In this document: piece by piece, positions 53,518-62,432 of the stretch
Numbering within the stretch: the first letter of the stretch is position 1
How the letters are laid out: the number at the start of each line of letters is the position of its first letter
From: Polaribacter litorisediminis
GTDB lineage: Bacteria; Bacteroidota; Bacteroidia; Flavobacteriales; Flavobacteriaceae
DNA: 64,000 bases
Direction of reading: 5' to 3'
Assembly: GCF_019968605.1 (NCBI RefSeq)
Contig: NZ_CP082966.1
Coordinates: forward strand, 124,001 to 188,000
Translations under genes and position numbers: made by a program
Notes under the pieces: model-generated
What the model saw: only the letters and a program-made list of their open reading frames with translations
The model's database searches: none
What the model was told of the DNA's origin: nothing

Positions 53518-53962
53518 ATAGGAAATATGTCATAATTAAAATTAACCCTAAAAACATAAATCCAATACTTAAATAGTTAAAAATATCCGTCCACTTTGAA
53601 TACTTTTCGGAATTATTATCATAAGTATCTATTTGAATTTGTTCTTTTTTGGAAACTTTTTTACCTGCATCTATTTTGACTTGACACATTAAAAAATCTT
53701 GCTGATTTGTCTTATAACCAAAAACTTGTGAAAGAAAATTTATGATTATGCCAAAAAGGAATAGACCACCTGAAATTCTAATTAACAAATTCACGTCTAA
53801 AGATTTGTCTGAAAGGTATTTTATAGTTTCTAAACACACGTATATTCCAGCACCCGAAATAGAAACTATTAATAAATCTATTCTTTGAATACTATAAAAC
53901 ATTCCTTCCCAAGAAAGTTTTTGTCTCTCTTTTACTTCATTCATTAGTATATAATTTTTCAT
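53507..53962 (-). CDS. Small membrane protein of unknown function
   Basis: The 151-residue protein has about three membrane helices (LLIVSISGAGIYVCLETI, LIRISGGLFLFGIIINFLSQ, and IFNYLSIGFMFLGLILIMTY) and a charged loop between the second and third. M1 (53962) or M7 (53944, MNEVKERQK) may be the start. It is 24 bp downstream of the HAD phosphatase gene and possibly in one transcript. Confidence 0.6.
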   Translation of the reverse strand: MKNYILMNEVKERQKLSWEGMFYSIQRIDLLIVSISGAGIYVCLETIKYLSDKSLDVNLLIRISGGLFLFGIIINFLSQVFGYKTNQQDFLMCQVKIDAGKKVSKKEQIQIDTYDNNSEKYSKWTDIFNYLSIGFMFLGLILIMTYFLFIF

Positions 53963-53986
53963 CGTAATTTACAAAATTATTTATTA

Positions 53987-54421
53987 CTAAAAATTCCCCT
54001 CAGCAACTTGCAAGCATTTCAAACCTAATCTTCTCCATTTTTTTACCATCGAATTTCTATCTTCAAGAATAAAAGCTATTTCTTGCAATAAAATACCTTG
54101 ATTGCTTAATTGCTCTGGCTTTACTTCTACATCGTGCCTTTTATCGCCATCGGGGCGCATAATTAATTTACCTGCAGGTAAATTATGTTTTAAAAGCCAG
54201 TCGGCTGTGAGCTTTCTTACCTGTTCTCTTCTGCCTGTGCAATATACAATTGTGTATTTCGATTTTAAAATAGTAACCAAATCTATCATTTCCTGAATAG
54301 GGTCATCATCAAAGCACGAGGCGTAAAACTTATCATAGTCTGGTTTTCCTTTTAAATATTTTAAGCGCTCTCCTGGTGTAGCGATGGTACCATCAATATC
54401 TACTATTACTATTTGTTTCAT
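53987..54421 (-). CDS. HAD phosphatase of the polynucleotide-kinase type
   Basis: The 144-residue protein has HAD motif I IVDIDGTIAT, motif II in IVYCTGRREQVRK, and motif III/IV in AFILEDRNSMVKKWRRLGLK. The wording resembles the 3'-phosphatase domain of T4 polynucleotide kinase (PseT) and of phage-encoded nucleotide phosphatases, without the kinase half. It could remove 3' phosphates from RNA or nucleotides. Location beside the R-M gene is notable; a housekeeping role is equally possible. Confidence 0.8.
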   Translation of the reverse strand: MKQIVIVDIDGTIATPGERLKYLKGKPDYDKFYASCFDDDPIQEMIDLVTILKSKYTIVYCTGRREQVRKLTADWLLKHNLPAGKLIMRPDGDKRHDVEVKPEQLSNQGILLQEIAFILEDRNSMVKKWRRLGLKCLQVAEGNF

Positions 54422-55039
54422 CCTATTTATTTTATCAATTTAAAACGAAGTCCATTTTACAACATTCAATAAAAAAAATTAAAACGTTTTTTTATTTCGG
54501 TGTTCTAAAACAAACCTACCCAACACTAGGCGCTCCCAAACTTAAAGGACCTCGTTGTCTTGTTAATTTTACCCATTCGGGTCTAAAGAAAAAATACTTT
54601 CCGGCATCCGAAAAATTGGTCGAATACATTGGCAATTGTACCAGGGGTAATTTTTCTGAAGATTTGTCTTTCTGTATAATGGTAGATCCTGTAGATCTGT
54701 GTTTGCTCAACTTTAATTTTGCCAATTTTAAAGACGAAATATAATTTTTGAAGCCAAATTAAGAATTCTAATTTTTGCCACATCAGCATTAGAAATTCCG
54801 AAAAAATGCTTCATCAAATTCAATTCTTTTTTCTCGAAGATGGTTGTTTGGTGCTTGTCCATTAAATTTAAGACCAACCTTCTTTTTTCTAATTCCTAGA
54901 TTGGCCACAAGTGTGTAAACATCTTCTAGGCTTTAAATTCTAGAAGATTTTTGCTATTAACAACAGGAATATGATTAAAATCATATTTATCGTTTATCAT
55001 TTTTTTAATCTTTGACAAAGAAATTTAAAATTAGGTACC
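54422..55039. other. Gene-poor stretch with possible decayed coding sequence
   Basis: The 618-bp gap has only short, overlapping open frames on the minus strand (54516-54789), none with a good start or recognisable product. Fragments such as KYFFFRPEWVKLTRQRGPLSLG (54519-54590 minus frame) and KHFFGISNADVAKIRILNLA (54720-54813) look protein-like but lie in different frames, which suggests a frameshifted remnant. This is a weak call. Confidence 0.35.
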
Positions 55040-55456
55040 ATGAAAAAAAGAGTTGAGGTTTCAGAAATAATGAGTCGAAAATTAATTACATTAAATATTA
55101 GTAACACATTAGAGGATGCAAAAAAAATTTTTGAAGAGAACTCCATAAGACATATTCCTATTGTTGATGAAAAAAAAATTGTAGGAATGTTAAGTTATTC
55201 TGATATTTTAAAAGTGGGGTATGCAGATGCCACTCAAGATGAAAAAAATATAGAATTGACTGTTTTTGATTGGTTTACCATAAAACAAGTCATGACCAAA
55301 GAATTATATTCAGTGCCTTCAAATTCTACCGTTAAAGAAGTTGCGCGTATGCTTGCCGATAAAGAGTTTCATGCATTACCAGTGGTAGATGACGGAGAAT
55401 TGGTTGGTCTGGTAACGTCTACCGATTTTATTCGTTTTTTAGCAGATAAATTATAA
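55040..55456 (+). CDS. CBS-domain pair protein
   Basis: The 138-residue protein is a tandem CBS pair: SEIMSRKLITLNISNTLEDA through IRHIPIVDEKKIVGMLSYSD, and VKQVMTKELYSVPS-type second half through FHALPVVDDGELVGLVTSTD. CBS pairs bind adenine nucleotides and sense energy state. No effector domain is attached. A promoter is not obvious. Confidence 0.92.
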   Translation: MKKRVEVSEIMSRKLITLNISNTLEDAKKIFEENSIRHIPIVDEKKIVGMLSYSDILKVGYADATQDEKNIELTVFDWFTIKQVMTKELYSVPSNSTVKEVARMLADKEFHALPVVDDGELVGLVTSTDFIRFLADKL

Positions 55457-55475
55457 TACTATAGCGATATTTTAT

Positions 55476-55508
55476 AAAAAGAAGATTTTTAAAGAAATCT
55501 TCTTTTTA
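55476..55508. terminator. Bidirectional terminator
   Basis: AAAAAGAAGATTT (55476-55488) pairs perfectly with AAATCTTCTTTTT (55495-55507) over a 6-nt loop. It serves the convergent CBS and FAD-oxidoreductase genes and slightly overlaps the latter's stop codon. Confidence 0.85.
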
Positions 55509-56786
55509 TTGATATTCAGAGGTTAATTCATCTACAATGAAGCCATCTTCTAGCGTTTGTATAACGCCCAATGCAGCTCTCTCTCCAGAAATCATAGCCG
55601 CATTTAAGGAACCATTTAAGAGTTGGTCTCCTGCTAAAAATAGGGTAGATTTTAGTTTTGTTTCTGAACTCGAAATTTCATATTGCAAGTTGGTTAATTT
55701 CGGCAAGGCCTTTTTAATTTGATATCTTTTTAAGAAAGTAGTATCCGTAATGTTACAAAATTGACGGAGTTCATGCTGTACTTTTTGAATCAAATCTTCG
55801 GTATTCAAAGCATGGTTTTTTACAACCGTTACAGAAAGTAACTCGTTTTTACCTTTCGATGAAGTTTTGATACTTGTAGGATAAAAAATATTATTAATCA
55901 GCGAATTTTCATCAGCAATTAAACCGATTAAAGGTTTGTTAAGAACGCGATTTTTAGTCTCAAAATAAAGGGTGTCACAACTTTTCCATTCCGTTTCTTG
56001 ATTGTTAAGATTCGAAATTAAAGCGCTCGCTTCTGTAGCAATAATGGTAAAATGAGTTTTAATTTTAGAACCATCCTCTAAAGTGATTATTGTGTTTTTT
56101 ATATCTTTTACACGGGCATTAAATATAATTTGGGTATGCTTTAAATTGTTTTTTAGTTGATTCGAGATGGCTTGAATTCCGTCTTTTGGTATAACAGCCA
56201 ATCCGTCGCCAAACATTTTATAGACAAACTCAAACATTCTACTAGATGTTTCGAGATTCGATTCTAAAAATATCCCACTAAAAAAAGGTTTAAAAAAGGT
56301 CTGAATAATTTGTTTTGAAAATCCGAAATCTTTTAAATATTGAAGGGTCGTTTTTTCATCCTCTTTAAAAATAGCAACGATTTTCTTCTTTTTAAGAAGG
56401 GTATTTAATTTCAATATTTTAATCTTATCAGAAAATAATCCTATAGATGACAACAATGTAGGCAATAATAAAGACAAGCTTCTTAAAGGATCTCCAATAG
56501 TTTGTTGTTTGCCATTTTTAAAAATTGCAGCGCCAGGTAATAATTTTTGAAGCCCTAAGGCATCATAATTTAAATATTTTTTTGCAGCTGGATAAGAAGT
56601 TAGCAAAACTTGAAAGCCATGATCTAAAACATATCCTTGCACACTATCAGATTTTACACGACCACCAATGGTGTCAGAAGCTTCTAGGATTGTTGGATGA
56701 TACCCATGGTTTTCTAAAATTTGAGCAGCAATTAAACCACTAATTCCTGCACCAATAATATGAATTTTATATGCTGATTTTTCCAT
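55506..56786 (-). CDS. FAD-dependent oxidoreductase (phytoene-desaturase/amine-oxidase type)
   Basis: The 426-residue flavoprotein has the dinucleotide-binding motif IHIIGAGISGLIAAQILENH and the GG-doublet EASDTIGGRVKSD. A C-terminal FAD-contact motif (FLAGDQLLNGSLNAAMISGERA) is present. It belongs to the broad CrtI/protoporphyrinogen-oxidase/amine-oxidase group; the substrate cannot be read. It overlaps the preceding gene by 20 bp, forming an operon with the exonuclease and rpe genes. Confidence 0.85.
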   Translation of the reverse strand: MEKSAYKIHIIGAGISGLIAAQILENHGYHPTILEASDTIGGRVKSDSVQGYVLDHGFQVLLTSYPAAKKYLNYDALGLQKLLPGAAIFKNGKQQTIGDPLRSLSLLLPTLLSSIGLFSDKIKILKLNTLLKKKKIVAIFKEDEKTTLQYLKDFGFSKQIIQTFFKPFFSGIFLESNLETSSRMFEFVYKMFGDGLAVIPKDGIQAISNQLKNNLKHTQIIFNARVKDIKNTIITLEDGSKIKTHFTIIATEASALISNLNNQETEWKSCDTLYFETKNRVLNKPLIGLIADENSLINNIFYPTSIKTSSKGKNELLSVTVVKNHALNTEDLIQKVQHELRQFCNITDTTFLKRYQIKKALPKLTNLQYEISSSETKLKSTLFLAGDQLLNGSLNAAMISGERAALGVIQTLEDGFIVDELTSEYQ

Positions 56787-58155
56787 CTTCTATAGCTTTT
56801 AAATTTTCCTGTTTTTTGAGGTAAGCACCTATAATTCGTTGAATATCCTTGTTGTCTTTCTTAGGTTGCACAAAAAACTGATACTCGTCTGGATTGTCTA
56901 ATTGTGCTGCTTGTAACGTATCTATATATCCAAAACCTCTGTAAATTCCGTCTAAAATTAAGGCAAAACCAATTTCGTTTTTAGTTCTTCCTTTTTCTTT
57001 GATGACCAAATTTTCGGCGCCGATTCCCACAGATTTTATCGCTTGTCTTACACGCTTATTATAATCTTCTACCGCTTCTTTATCGCAGCAAACACCTTTG
57101 CATTCTTTTAGTTGAAAATGAAAACAGCTAGACACATTGGTTTGCAAATGACAATATTTAGGACATAGTTCGAACTTTTTACATAAATACTCTAAATGAT
57201 TTCTACATTCTGCCACAGAGTAATATTTCATCATAGCATTTGGGGCTAGTTTTAATCGGTTATATGCCAAATGAATAATCCCTTTTTGATCCTCATACGA
57301 AAATAAACCCACAGCTTCACCCGCTCTTCTTTGCGCTCTATTATATTTGGGATATCGATGTTTAATTTCAGCGGATTCATGCAAGAGTGCTAAGAGTTCG
57401 CTACCCGTTTTTGTAAAAGAAATATCGGCAGTTTCTAAACACATGTTCTGCTCTTTTCTTTTTTTGTCATAAAAATGACTAATAACGCGTTGTTTTATAT
57501 TATTGGCTTTCCCTACATAAATAACTTCTTTCGCCAAATTTTTAAAGTAATAAACGCCATGTTCTTCGGGTAAGTTGTCCACTATTTTTTTATCTAAAAG
57601 TGGCGGTAAAGTGGCTTGTCTAGAACGTGGATTTAAAAATGAGTTGATGATAAAATGATCATCTCTTTCAATTAATCTTCTAAATAATTCTGTTGTGGCC
57701 TCTGCATCGCCTTTGGCTCTGTGTCTGCCGTTAATAACGATATTTTCATCAACACAAATATTTCCTAAACTATAGGATTTTAATCCTGGAATTATTTTTC
57801 TCGTTAACCGAACGGTGCACAGTTTTTTCCGTTTAAAATCAAATCCTAAACTCTTAAATTCAGCCTGAATTATATTGTAATCGAAGTTTACATTATGGGC
57901 TACAAAAACAGTGTCTTTGGTAATTTCTTCTACCTTTTTTGCCACCTCATAAAATTTAGGAGCATTTCTTACCATGGCATTGGTAATACCTGTAAGATTG
58001 GTGATAAAAGGAGGGATATTTTGTTCTGGATTTATGAGGGTTGTATATTCATCGAGTACTTTTTTACCATCAAAAACAAAAATAGATATTTCAGTTATTT
58101 TCTGACCTTTATAGCCATTTCCTGTGGTTTCTATGTCTACAACGGTATACTTCAA
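56767..58155 (-). CDS. DnaQ-type exonuclease fused to GIY-YIG nuclease domain
   Basis: The 462-residue protein has an N-terminal DEDDh exonuclease (YTVVDIETTGNG at 3-14, HNVNFDYNIIQAEF, and GRHRAKGDAEATTELF) and a GIY-YIG domain at about 200-275 (HGVYYFKNLAKEVIYVGKAN). A UvrC-like cysteine-rich region follows (CKKFELCPKYCHLQT, CKGVCC). Such fusions are related to UvrC/Cho and to DNA polymerase III epsilon and probably act in DNA repair. It begins directly after the rpe stop codon. Confidence 0.88.
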   Translation of the reverse strand: MKYTVVDIETTGNGYKGQKITEISIFVFDGKKVLDEYTTLINPEQNIPPFITNLTGITNAMVRNAPKFYEVAKKVEEITKDTVFVAHNVNFDYNIIQAEFKSLGFDFKRKKLCTVRLTRKIIPGLKSYSLGNICVDENIVINGRHRAKGDAEATTELFRRLIERDDHFIINSFLNPRSRQATLPPLLDKKIVDNLPEEHGVYYFKNLAKEVIYVGKANNIKQRVISHFYDKKRKEQNMCLETADISFTKTGSELLALLHESAEIKHRYPKYNRAQRRAGEAVGLFSYEDQKGIIHLAYNRLKLAPNAMMKYYSVAECRNHLEYLCKKFELCPKYCHLQTNVSSCFHFQLKECKGVCCDKEAVEDYNKRVRQAIKSVGIGAENLVIKEKGRTKNEIGFALILDGIYRGFGYIDTLQAAQLDNPDEYQFFVQPKKDNKDIQRIIGAYLKKQENLKAIEDGKISI

Positions 58156-58812
58156 TTACTCAATAATATTTTTTAAATCTGCAATCGTTTCTGTTGGATT
58201 TTCAGCACCAAAAACATAACTTCCTGCTACTAAAACATTGGCACCAGCTTCTATTAAAGCATTGGCATTTTTATTCGTAACGCCGCCATCAATTTCTATT
58301 TGGCAAGAAGATTCAGAGAAATCAATTAAATGTCTTAATTGATTTACTTTTTTATAGGTGTTTTCAATAAAAGATTGACCACCAAAACCTGGGTTTACAC
58401 TCATAATACACACCAAGTCGAGATCAACAATAATATCTTCTAAAACAGCAATAGGTGTATGCGGATTTAAGGCAACCCCAGCCTTCATTCCGGCTGCTTT
58501 TATACCTTGAATTGTTCTGTGTAAATGCGGGCAAGCTTCATAATGCACTGTTAAAATATTGGCGCCTAAATCTGCAAAAGTTTGTATGTATTGGTCAGGA
58601 TTTACAATCATTAAATGCACATCAATTGTTTTTGTAGCGTGTTTGGTAATTGCTTTTAAAACGGGCATTCCGAAAGAAATATTGGGTACAAAAACACCAT
58701 CCATAATATCAATATGAAACCAATCTGCTTCACTATTGTTGACCATTTCGATGTCTCTTTGTAAATTGGCAAAATCTGCTGCTAATATTGAAGGTGCAAT
58801 TAAGTTATTCAT
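58156..58812 (-). CDS. rpe: Ribulose-phosphate 3-epimerase
   Basis: The 218-residue TIM barrel interconverts ribulose-5-phosphate and xylulose-5-phosphate in the pentose phosphate pathway. Motifs: IAPSILAADFANL, WFHIDIMDGVFVPNISFG, DVHLMIVNPDQY, MSVNPGFGGQSFIE and EIDGGVTNKNA. Length is normal. It is first in an operon with the exonuclease/GIY-YIG and FAD-oxidoreductase genes. Confidence 0.97.
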   Translation of the reverse strand: MNNLIAPSILAADFANLQRDIEMVNNSEADWFHIDIMDGVFVPNISFGMPVLKAITKHATKTIDVHLMIVNPDQYIQTFADLGANILTVHYEACPHLHRTIQGIKAAGMKAGVALNPHTPIAVLEDIIVDLDLVCIMSVNPGFGGQSFIENTYKKVNQLRHLIDFSESSCQIEIDGGVTNKNANALIEAGANVLVAGSYVFGAENPTETIADLKNIIE

Positions 58813-58840
58813 GCTATGATGCTTTTTTTTGTTGATTGTA

Positions 58841-58848
58841 CAAAGATA
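58841..58848 (-). promoter_or_regulatory. Probable -7 box of rpe (TATCTTTG)
   Basis: TATCTTTG fits TAnnTTTG and lies 28 nt upstream of the rpe ATG; TTTG 16 nt further upstream may be the -33 element. Confidence 0.6.
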
Positions 58849-58902
58849 CTTAATTCGTTAATGACAAATTGGTGGAAGAAGTAATAAATTTTATGGACAG
58901 TT

Positions 58903-58975
58903 TTAGCCCTGATTGCAGCGGCATCCTTTTTGTTTTTCACAAAAAGATATAGCGGAAAGCAGGAAATAGCTTCCA
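58903..58975 (+). repeat. Conserved intergenic element of flavobacteria, single copy here
   Basis: TTAGCCCTGATTGCAGCGGC, ATCCTTTTTG and the complementary CAAAAAGAT, then ATAGCGGAAAGCAGGAAATA, form a stretch I recall from many Bacteroidota intergenic regions. The central ATCCTTTTTGTTTTTCACAA hairpin is clear. Strand and function are unknown; it lies between rpe and the sigma factor's terminator. Confidence 0.5.
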
Positions 58976-58977
58976 AT

Positions 58978-59012
58978 AAAAAACTCCCAAAAATAAATTT
59001 GAGAGTTTTTAT
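58978..59012 (-). terminator. Terminator of the primary sigma factor gene
   Basis: On the minus strand AAAAACTC pairs with GAGTTTTT across about 16 nt. It lies 62 bp downstream of the sigma factor stop codon. Confidence 0.65.
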
Positions 59013-59073
59013 AAATACATACTAAACGATTTCTTTTTCTTAAGATTGAAATACCAAAAGTAATCTGAGATTA

Positions 59074-59937
59074 CTAGCCTAGGTATGTCATTAAGATTTT
59101 ACTTCTAGAGGTATGTTTTAATCTTCTAATTGCTTTTTCTTTTATTTGACGAACACGTTCACGAGTTAAATCGAATGTTTCACCGATTTCTTCTAAAGTC
59201 ATGGGTTGGTGTTCTCCTAAACCAAAATATAACTTTACAACATCTGCCTCACGAGGCGTTAATGTTTCTAAGGCTCTGTTAATTTCGATACGTAAAGATT
59301 CATGTAATAAAACTCTATCAGGATTTGGAGATTCTCCAGAATTTAAGACATCATATAAGTTAGAATCTTCACCTTCAATTAAAGGCGCATCCATAGAGAC
59401 GTGGCGTCCAGAATTCTTCATAGACTCTTTTACGTCATTTACCGTCATGTCTAGTTTCTTCGCAATTTCTTCCGCACTTGGTGGGCGTTCATTTTCTTGC
59501 TCTAAAAAGGCGTACATTTTGTTAATTTTATTGATAGAACCAATTTTATTTAACGGTAAACGTACAATTCTAGATTGTTCTGCTAATGCTTGTAAGATCG
59601 ATTGACGAATCCACCATACGGCATAGGATATAAATTTAAAACCTCTCGTTTCATCGAAACGTTTAGCGGCTTTAATTAAACCTAAATTTCCTTCATTTAT
59701 TAAATCGGGTAAGGTTAAACCTTGGTTTTGATATTGTTTTGCAACAGATACAACAAATCTTAAATTGGCTTTCGTTAATTTTTCTAATGCTCTTTGATCA
59801 CCTGCTTTAATTAGCTGTGCTAATTCTACTTCTTCATCTGCAGTAATTAAATCTACTTTTCCAATTTCTTGTAAATATTTGTCTAGGGATGCAGTTTCTC
59901 TATTGGTAACCTGCTTGGTAATTTTAAGTTGTCTCAT
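59074..59937 (-). CDS. rpoD: Primary RNA polymerase sigma factor (sigma-A type)
   Basis: The 287-residue sigma-70 protein has regions 1.2 to 4.2 without region 1.1 or the large non-conserved insert. Region 1.2/2.1 is [20 protein letters not shown]; region 2.2-2.4 has [20 protein letters not shown] and [20 protein letters not shown]. Region 4.2 is [20 protein letters not shown]. The short form is typical of Bacteroidota, whose sigma-A recognises TAnnTTTG. It is monocistronic. Confidence 0.96.
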   Translation of the reverse strand: MRQLKITKQVTNRETASLDKYLQEIGKVDLITADEEVELAQLIKAGDQRALEKLTKANLRFVVSVAKQYQNQGLTLPDLINEGNLGLIKAAKRFDETRGFKFISYAVWWIRQSILQALAEQSRIVRLPLNKIGSINKINKMYAFLEQENERPPSAEEIAKKLDMTVNDVKESMKNSGRHVSMDAPLIEGEDSNLYDVLNSGESPNPDRVLLHESLRIEINRALETLTPREADVVKLYFGLGEHQPMTLEEIGETFDLTRERVRQIKEKAIRRLKHTSRSKILMTYLG

Positions 59938-60136
59938 CTAAATTGTTGTGCGTTTTAAAAGATTCATGTATGCCTACAAGTTCTTATACGTATAAATTTG
60001 TATTAATGTTACAAAAAGTATTATTTTTTTTAAAAGTGAAAAAATACACGTTCAACGAGGAGAACCTACAGATTAGCTTTTTTTTACTATAATATGTGAC
60101 GTATTCCCTTTTTTTGTGTCTTAAAATTAAGAAGGA

Positions 60137-60706
60137 TTGGAAGCTATTGTTTTACAGAAATTATCGGATGAAGAATTAGTCTTTGAAATTGCAACAACAA
60201 ACAACGCAGCATTATTTGCTGTTTTATATGACCGATTTTCTAAACTAGTTTACAATAAATGTTATGGCTTTGCCAATAGTAAAGAAGAGGCAGAAGATTT
60301 AACACACGATGTTTTTGTAAGACTGTTTGTAAAATTGAAAACGTTTCGGGGAGACTCAAAGTTTTCCACTTGGTTGTATTCTTTTACTTATAATTTTTGT
60401 GTGAATTACGTACAAAGAAGTCATTATAAAAAGAAAGAAAAAGTTACGGTGGTCACAGATCAAATAAAAGAAGAAGATGTCTGGGAGGAAATAGAAGATG
60501 CACAGCTATATGAATTAAAATCTGCGAAATTAGCAAAGGCGATGTCTTTAATAGCACCTAAAGATAAAATGATCCTTTTAATGAAATATCAAGATGAAAT
60601 GAGTATTACAGAAATCAAAGAAGCTTTAAATATTGGAGAAAGTGCGGTTAAAATGCGTGTTAAAAGAGCCAAACAAAAAGTGATTAGTGCTTATGAAGAA
60701 TTGTAA
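60137..60706 (+). CDS. ECF-type sigma factor
   Basis: The 189-residue protein has region 2 (LFAVLYDRFSKLVYNKCYGF, EEAEDLTHDVFVRLFVKLKT, FSTWLYSFTYNFCVNYV) and region 4 (MLLM...DEMSITEIKEALNIGESAVK). The start is TTG at 60137 behind GAAGGA, a stronger ribosome-binding site than most here. It is divergent from the primary sigma gene. A 50-codon ORF follows 2 bp later; no classical anti-sigma factor is seen. Confidence 0.93.
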   Translation: MEAIVLQKLSDEELVFEIATTNNAALFAVLYDRFSKLVYNKCYGFANSKEEAEDLTHDVFVRLFVKLKTFRGDSKFSTWLYSFTYNFCVNYVQRSHYKKKEKVTVVTDQIKEEDVWEEIEDAQLYELKSAKLAKAMSLIAPKDKMILLMKYQDEMSITEIKEALNIGESAVKMRVKRAKQKVISAYEEL

Positions 60707-60708
60707 AA

Positions 60709-60861
60709 ATGAGTAATCCTTTTAAGAAAATAGTTTTGCAATATGAAGTGCCAAATGCATTAAAGCAAAAGGTGTTTGATGATATTTATAGGATGCAATT
60801 TGCCGAAGATACTACTCAATTAATGGTAGTAAAACACCTGAATACGATGGGTGATTTTTAA
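60709..60861 (+). CDS. Small 50-residue protein co-transcribed with ECF sigma factor
   Basis: The ATG at 60709 begins 2 bp after the sigma gene stop (MSNPFKKIVLQYEVPNALKQ, then KVFDDIYRMQFAEDT). No signal peptide or membrane helix is seen. Its tight coupling suggests a small regulator or anti-sigma-like partner. The sequence is not one I recognise with certainty. Confidence 0.6.
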   Translation: MSNPFKKIVLQYEVPNALKQKVFDDIYRMQFAEDTTQLMVVKHLNTMGDF

Positions 60862-61026
60862 AGAAGAATACAGTATAGAAGATCTTTTTTTAAAAAAAAA
60901 TTGATAAATTTAAGATTGCTTTTATAGAAATTGTAAACAGTGTATTAAAAATGTTGAATTAATTTTAATACAGAAAATATGATAGATACGTTGGGGGACT
61001 AGCTATCATATGTGATTTTTGATCAC

Positions 61027-61069
61027 AAAAAAAAGAGACCGTTTTTCGGTCTCTTTTCTTTTTATTTTT
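61027..61069. terminator. Bidirectional terminator
   Basis: AAAAGAGACCG (61031-61041) pairs perfectly with CGGTCTCTTTT (61047-61057) and is followed by a T-rich run. It stands between the ECF sigma pair and the convergent deoxynucleoside kinase gene. Confidence 0.85.
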
Positions 61070-61076
61070 CAAAGTA

Positions 61077-61691
61077 TTAAAATAATCCATTAATTTGAGA
61101 ATCTATTCTATCGATTACAAATCCTAAATCTTCTTGATTGGTTACAAAATCTAAATTATCTACATCAATAACTAATAGTTTTCCTTTTTTATAGGTAGAA
61201 ATCCAGGCTTCATAGCGTTCGTTTAATCGGCTTAAATAATCGATGCTAATTGAGTTTTCATATTCTCTGCCTCTTTTATGTATTTGACCCACTAAAGTAG
61301 AGATGTCCGCACGCAAATAAATTAATAAATCTGGCGGCATGACCAAGTTTTCCATCAAATCAAAAAGCGAGCTATAATTCCCAAAATCTCGATTGGTCAT
61401 TAAACCCATGGCATGCAAGTTGGGAGCAAAAATATGCGCATCCTCATAAATCGTTCTATCTTGAATAATGTTTTTACCCGTTTCTCTTAATTCTAATATC
61501 TGACGAAAACGGCTGTTTAAAAAATAGACCTGTAAATTAAAAGACCAGCGTTCCATTTCTGCGTAAAAATCGTCTAAATAAGGATTTTCATCTACCGCCT
61601 CAAAATGTGGTTTCCATTTATAGTGTTTGGCTAAAAGTTTGGTTAGTGTGGTTTTGCCAGCACCAATATTACCTGCAATTGCAACGTGCAT
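61077..61691 (-). CDS. Deoxynucleoside kinase
   Basis: The 204-residue protein phosphorylates deoxynucleosides (dAdo/dGuo/dCyd-kinase family). The P-loop is GNIGAGKTTLTKLLAKHY at 7-24. The substrate motifs VDENPYLDDFY and QDRTIYEDAHIF (ER-type), and the LID region HKRGREYENSI, are present. Length fits bacterial dNKs. Substrate preference is not readable. Monocistronic; divergent from nothing close upstream. Confidence 0.94.
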   Translation of the reverse strand: MHVAIAGNIGAGKTTLTKLLAKHYKWKPHFEAVDENPYLDDFYAEMERWSFNLQVYFLNSRFRQILELRETGKNIIQDRTIYEDAHIFAPNLHAMGLMTNRDFGNYSSLFDLMENLVMPPDLLIYLRADISTLVGQIHKRGREYENSISIDYLSRLNERYEAWISTYKKGKLLVIDVDNLDFVTNQEDLGFVIDRIDSQINGLF

Positions 61692-61751
61692 ATTATTTAC
61701 ATTCTTAAATTAACGAGAGACACAAAAGTAGTGAAAAATATAAGGTATCAA

Positions 61752-62432
61752 TTATGAACAGATTAATTTATATCCGAAACCTCGCACATTTAAAATTTGA
61801 ATGTTTGGATCTTCTTTTAATTTTTTGCGAAGTTTACTGATAAAAACATCCATACTTCTTGCAGTAAAGAAATCGTCATTTCCCCATAATTTATTTAAAA
61901 TAAACGTTCTGTCTAATATTTTATTTTTATTTTCAACAAGATAAAAAAGTAGCTGAGCTTCTCTGTGAGTTAACGTTTCTAAAACATCAAAATAGGCCAA
62001 TGTTTGTTTGGTATAATTAAAAATATACACCCCAATTTTTATCCTATCTACATTTATTTTTAATTCAATTCTATTCAGTAAAGCTTTAATTCTAACAATT
62101 AATTCTTCCATAGAAAAGGGTTTTTTTAAATAATCATTTCCACCATGCTTAAAACCTTCTAAAACATCGGAAGTTTGCGATTTTGCCGTGAGAAAAATAA
62201 TCGGAATTCTTTTGTTTTCTAAACGGATTTCTTTCGCTAATGTAAAACCATCTTTTACGGGCATCATTACATCTAACACTAAAATATCGGGTGCTTCTTT
62301 TTGGTATATTTCTAAGGCTTCTTCGCCGTTTTCAGCATGAAAAACCTCGAAATTTCTAGATTCTAGACTCTCTTTTACAATCATGCCTAAACTAGCTTCA
62401 TCTTCTGCTAAAAGTACTTTTATCTTACTCAT
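61752..62432 (-). CDS. OmpR-family response regulator
   Basis: The 226-residue protein has a receiver domain (LLAEDEASLGMIVKE; phospho-acceptor in ILVLDVMMPVKDGF; LTAKSQTSD; K in NDYLKKPFSMEEL). A winged-helix output domain follows (LTHREAQLLFYLVENKNKIL, ARSMDVFISKLRKKLKEDP). It pairs with the histidine kinase gene, overlapping it by 8 bp. The target genes are not visible. Confidence 0.95.
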   Translation of the reverse strand: MSKIKVLLAEDEASLGMIVKESLESRNFEVFHAENGEEALEIYQKEAPDILVLDVMMPVKDGFTLAKEIRLENKRIPIIFLTAKSQTSDVLEGFKHGGNDYLKKPFSMEELIVRIKALLNRIELKINVDRIKIGVYIFNYTKQTLAYFDVLETLTHREAQLLFYLVENKNKILDRTFILNKLWGNDDFFTARSMDVFISKLRKKLKEDPNIQILNVRGFGYKLICS

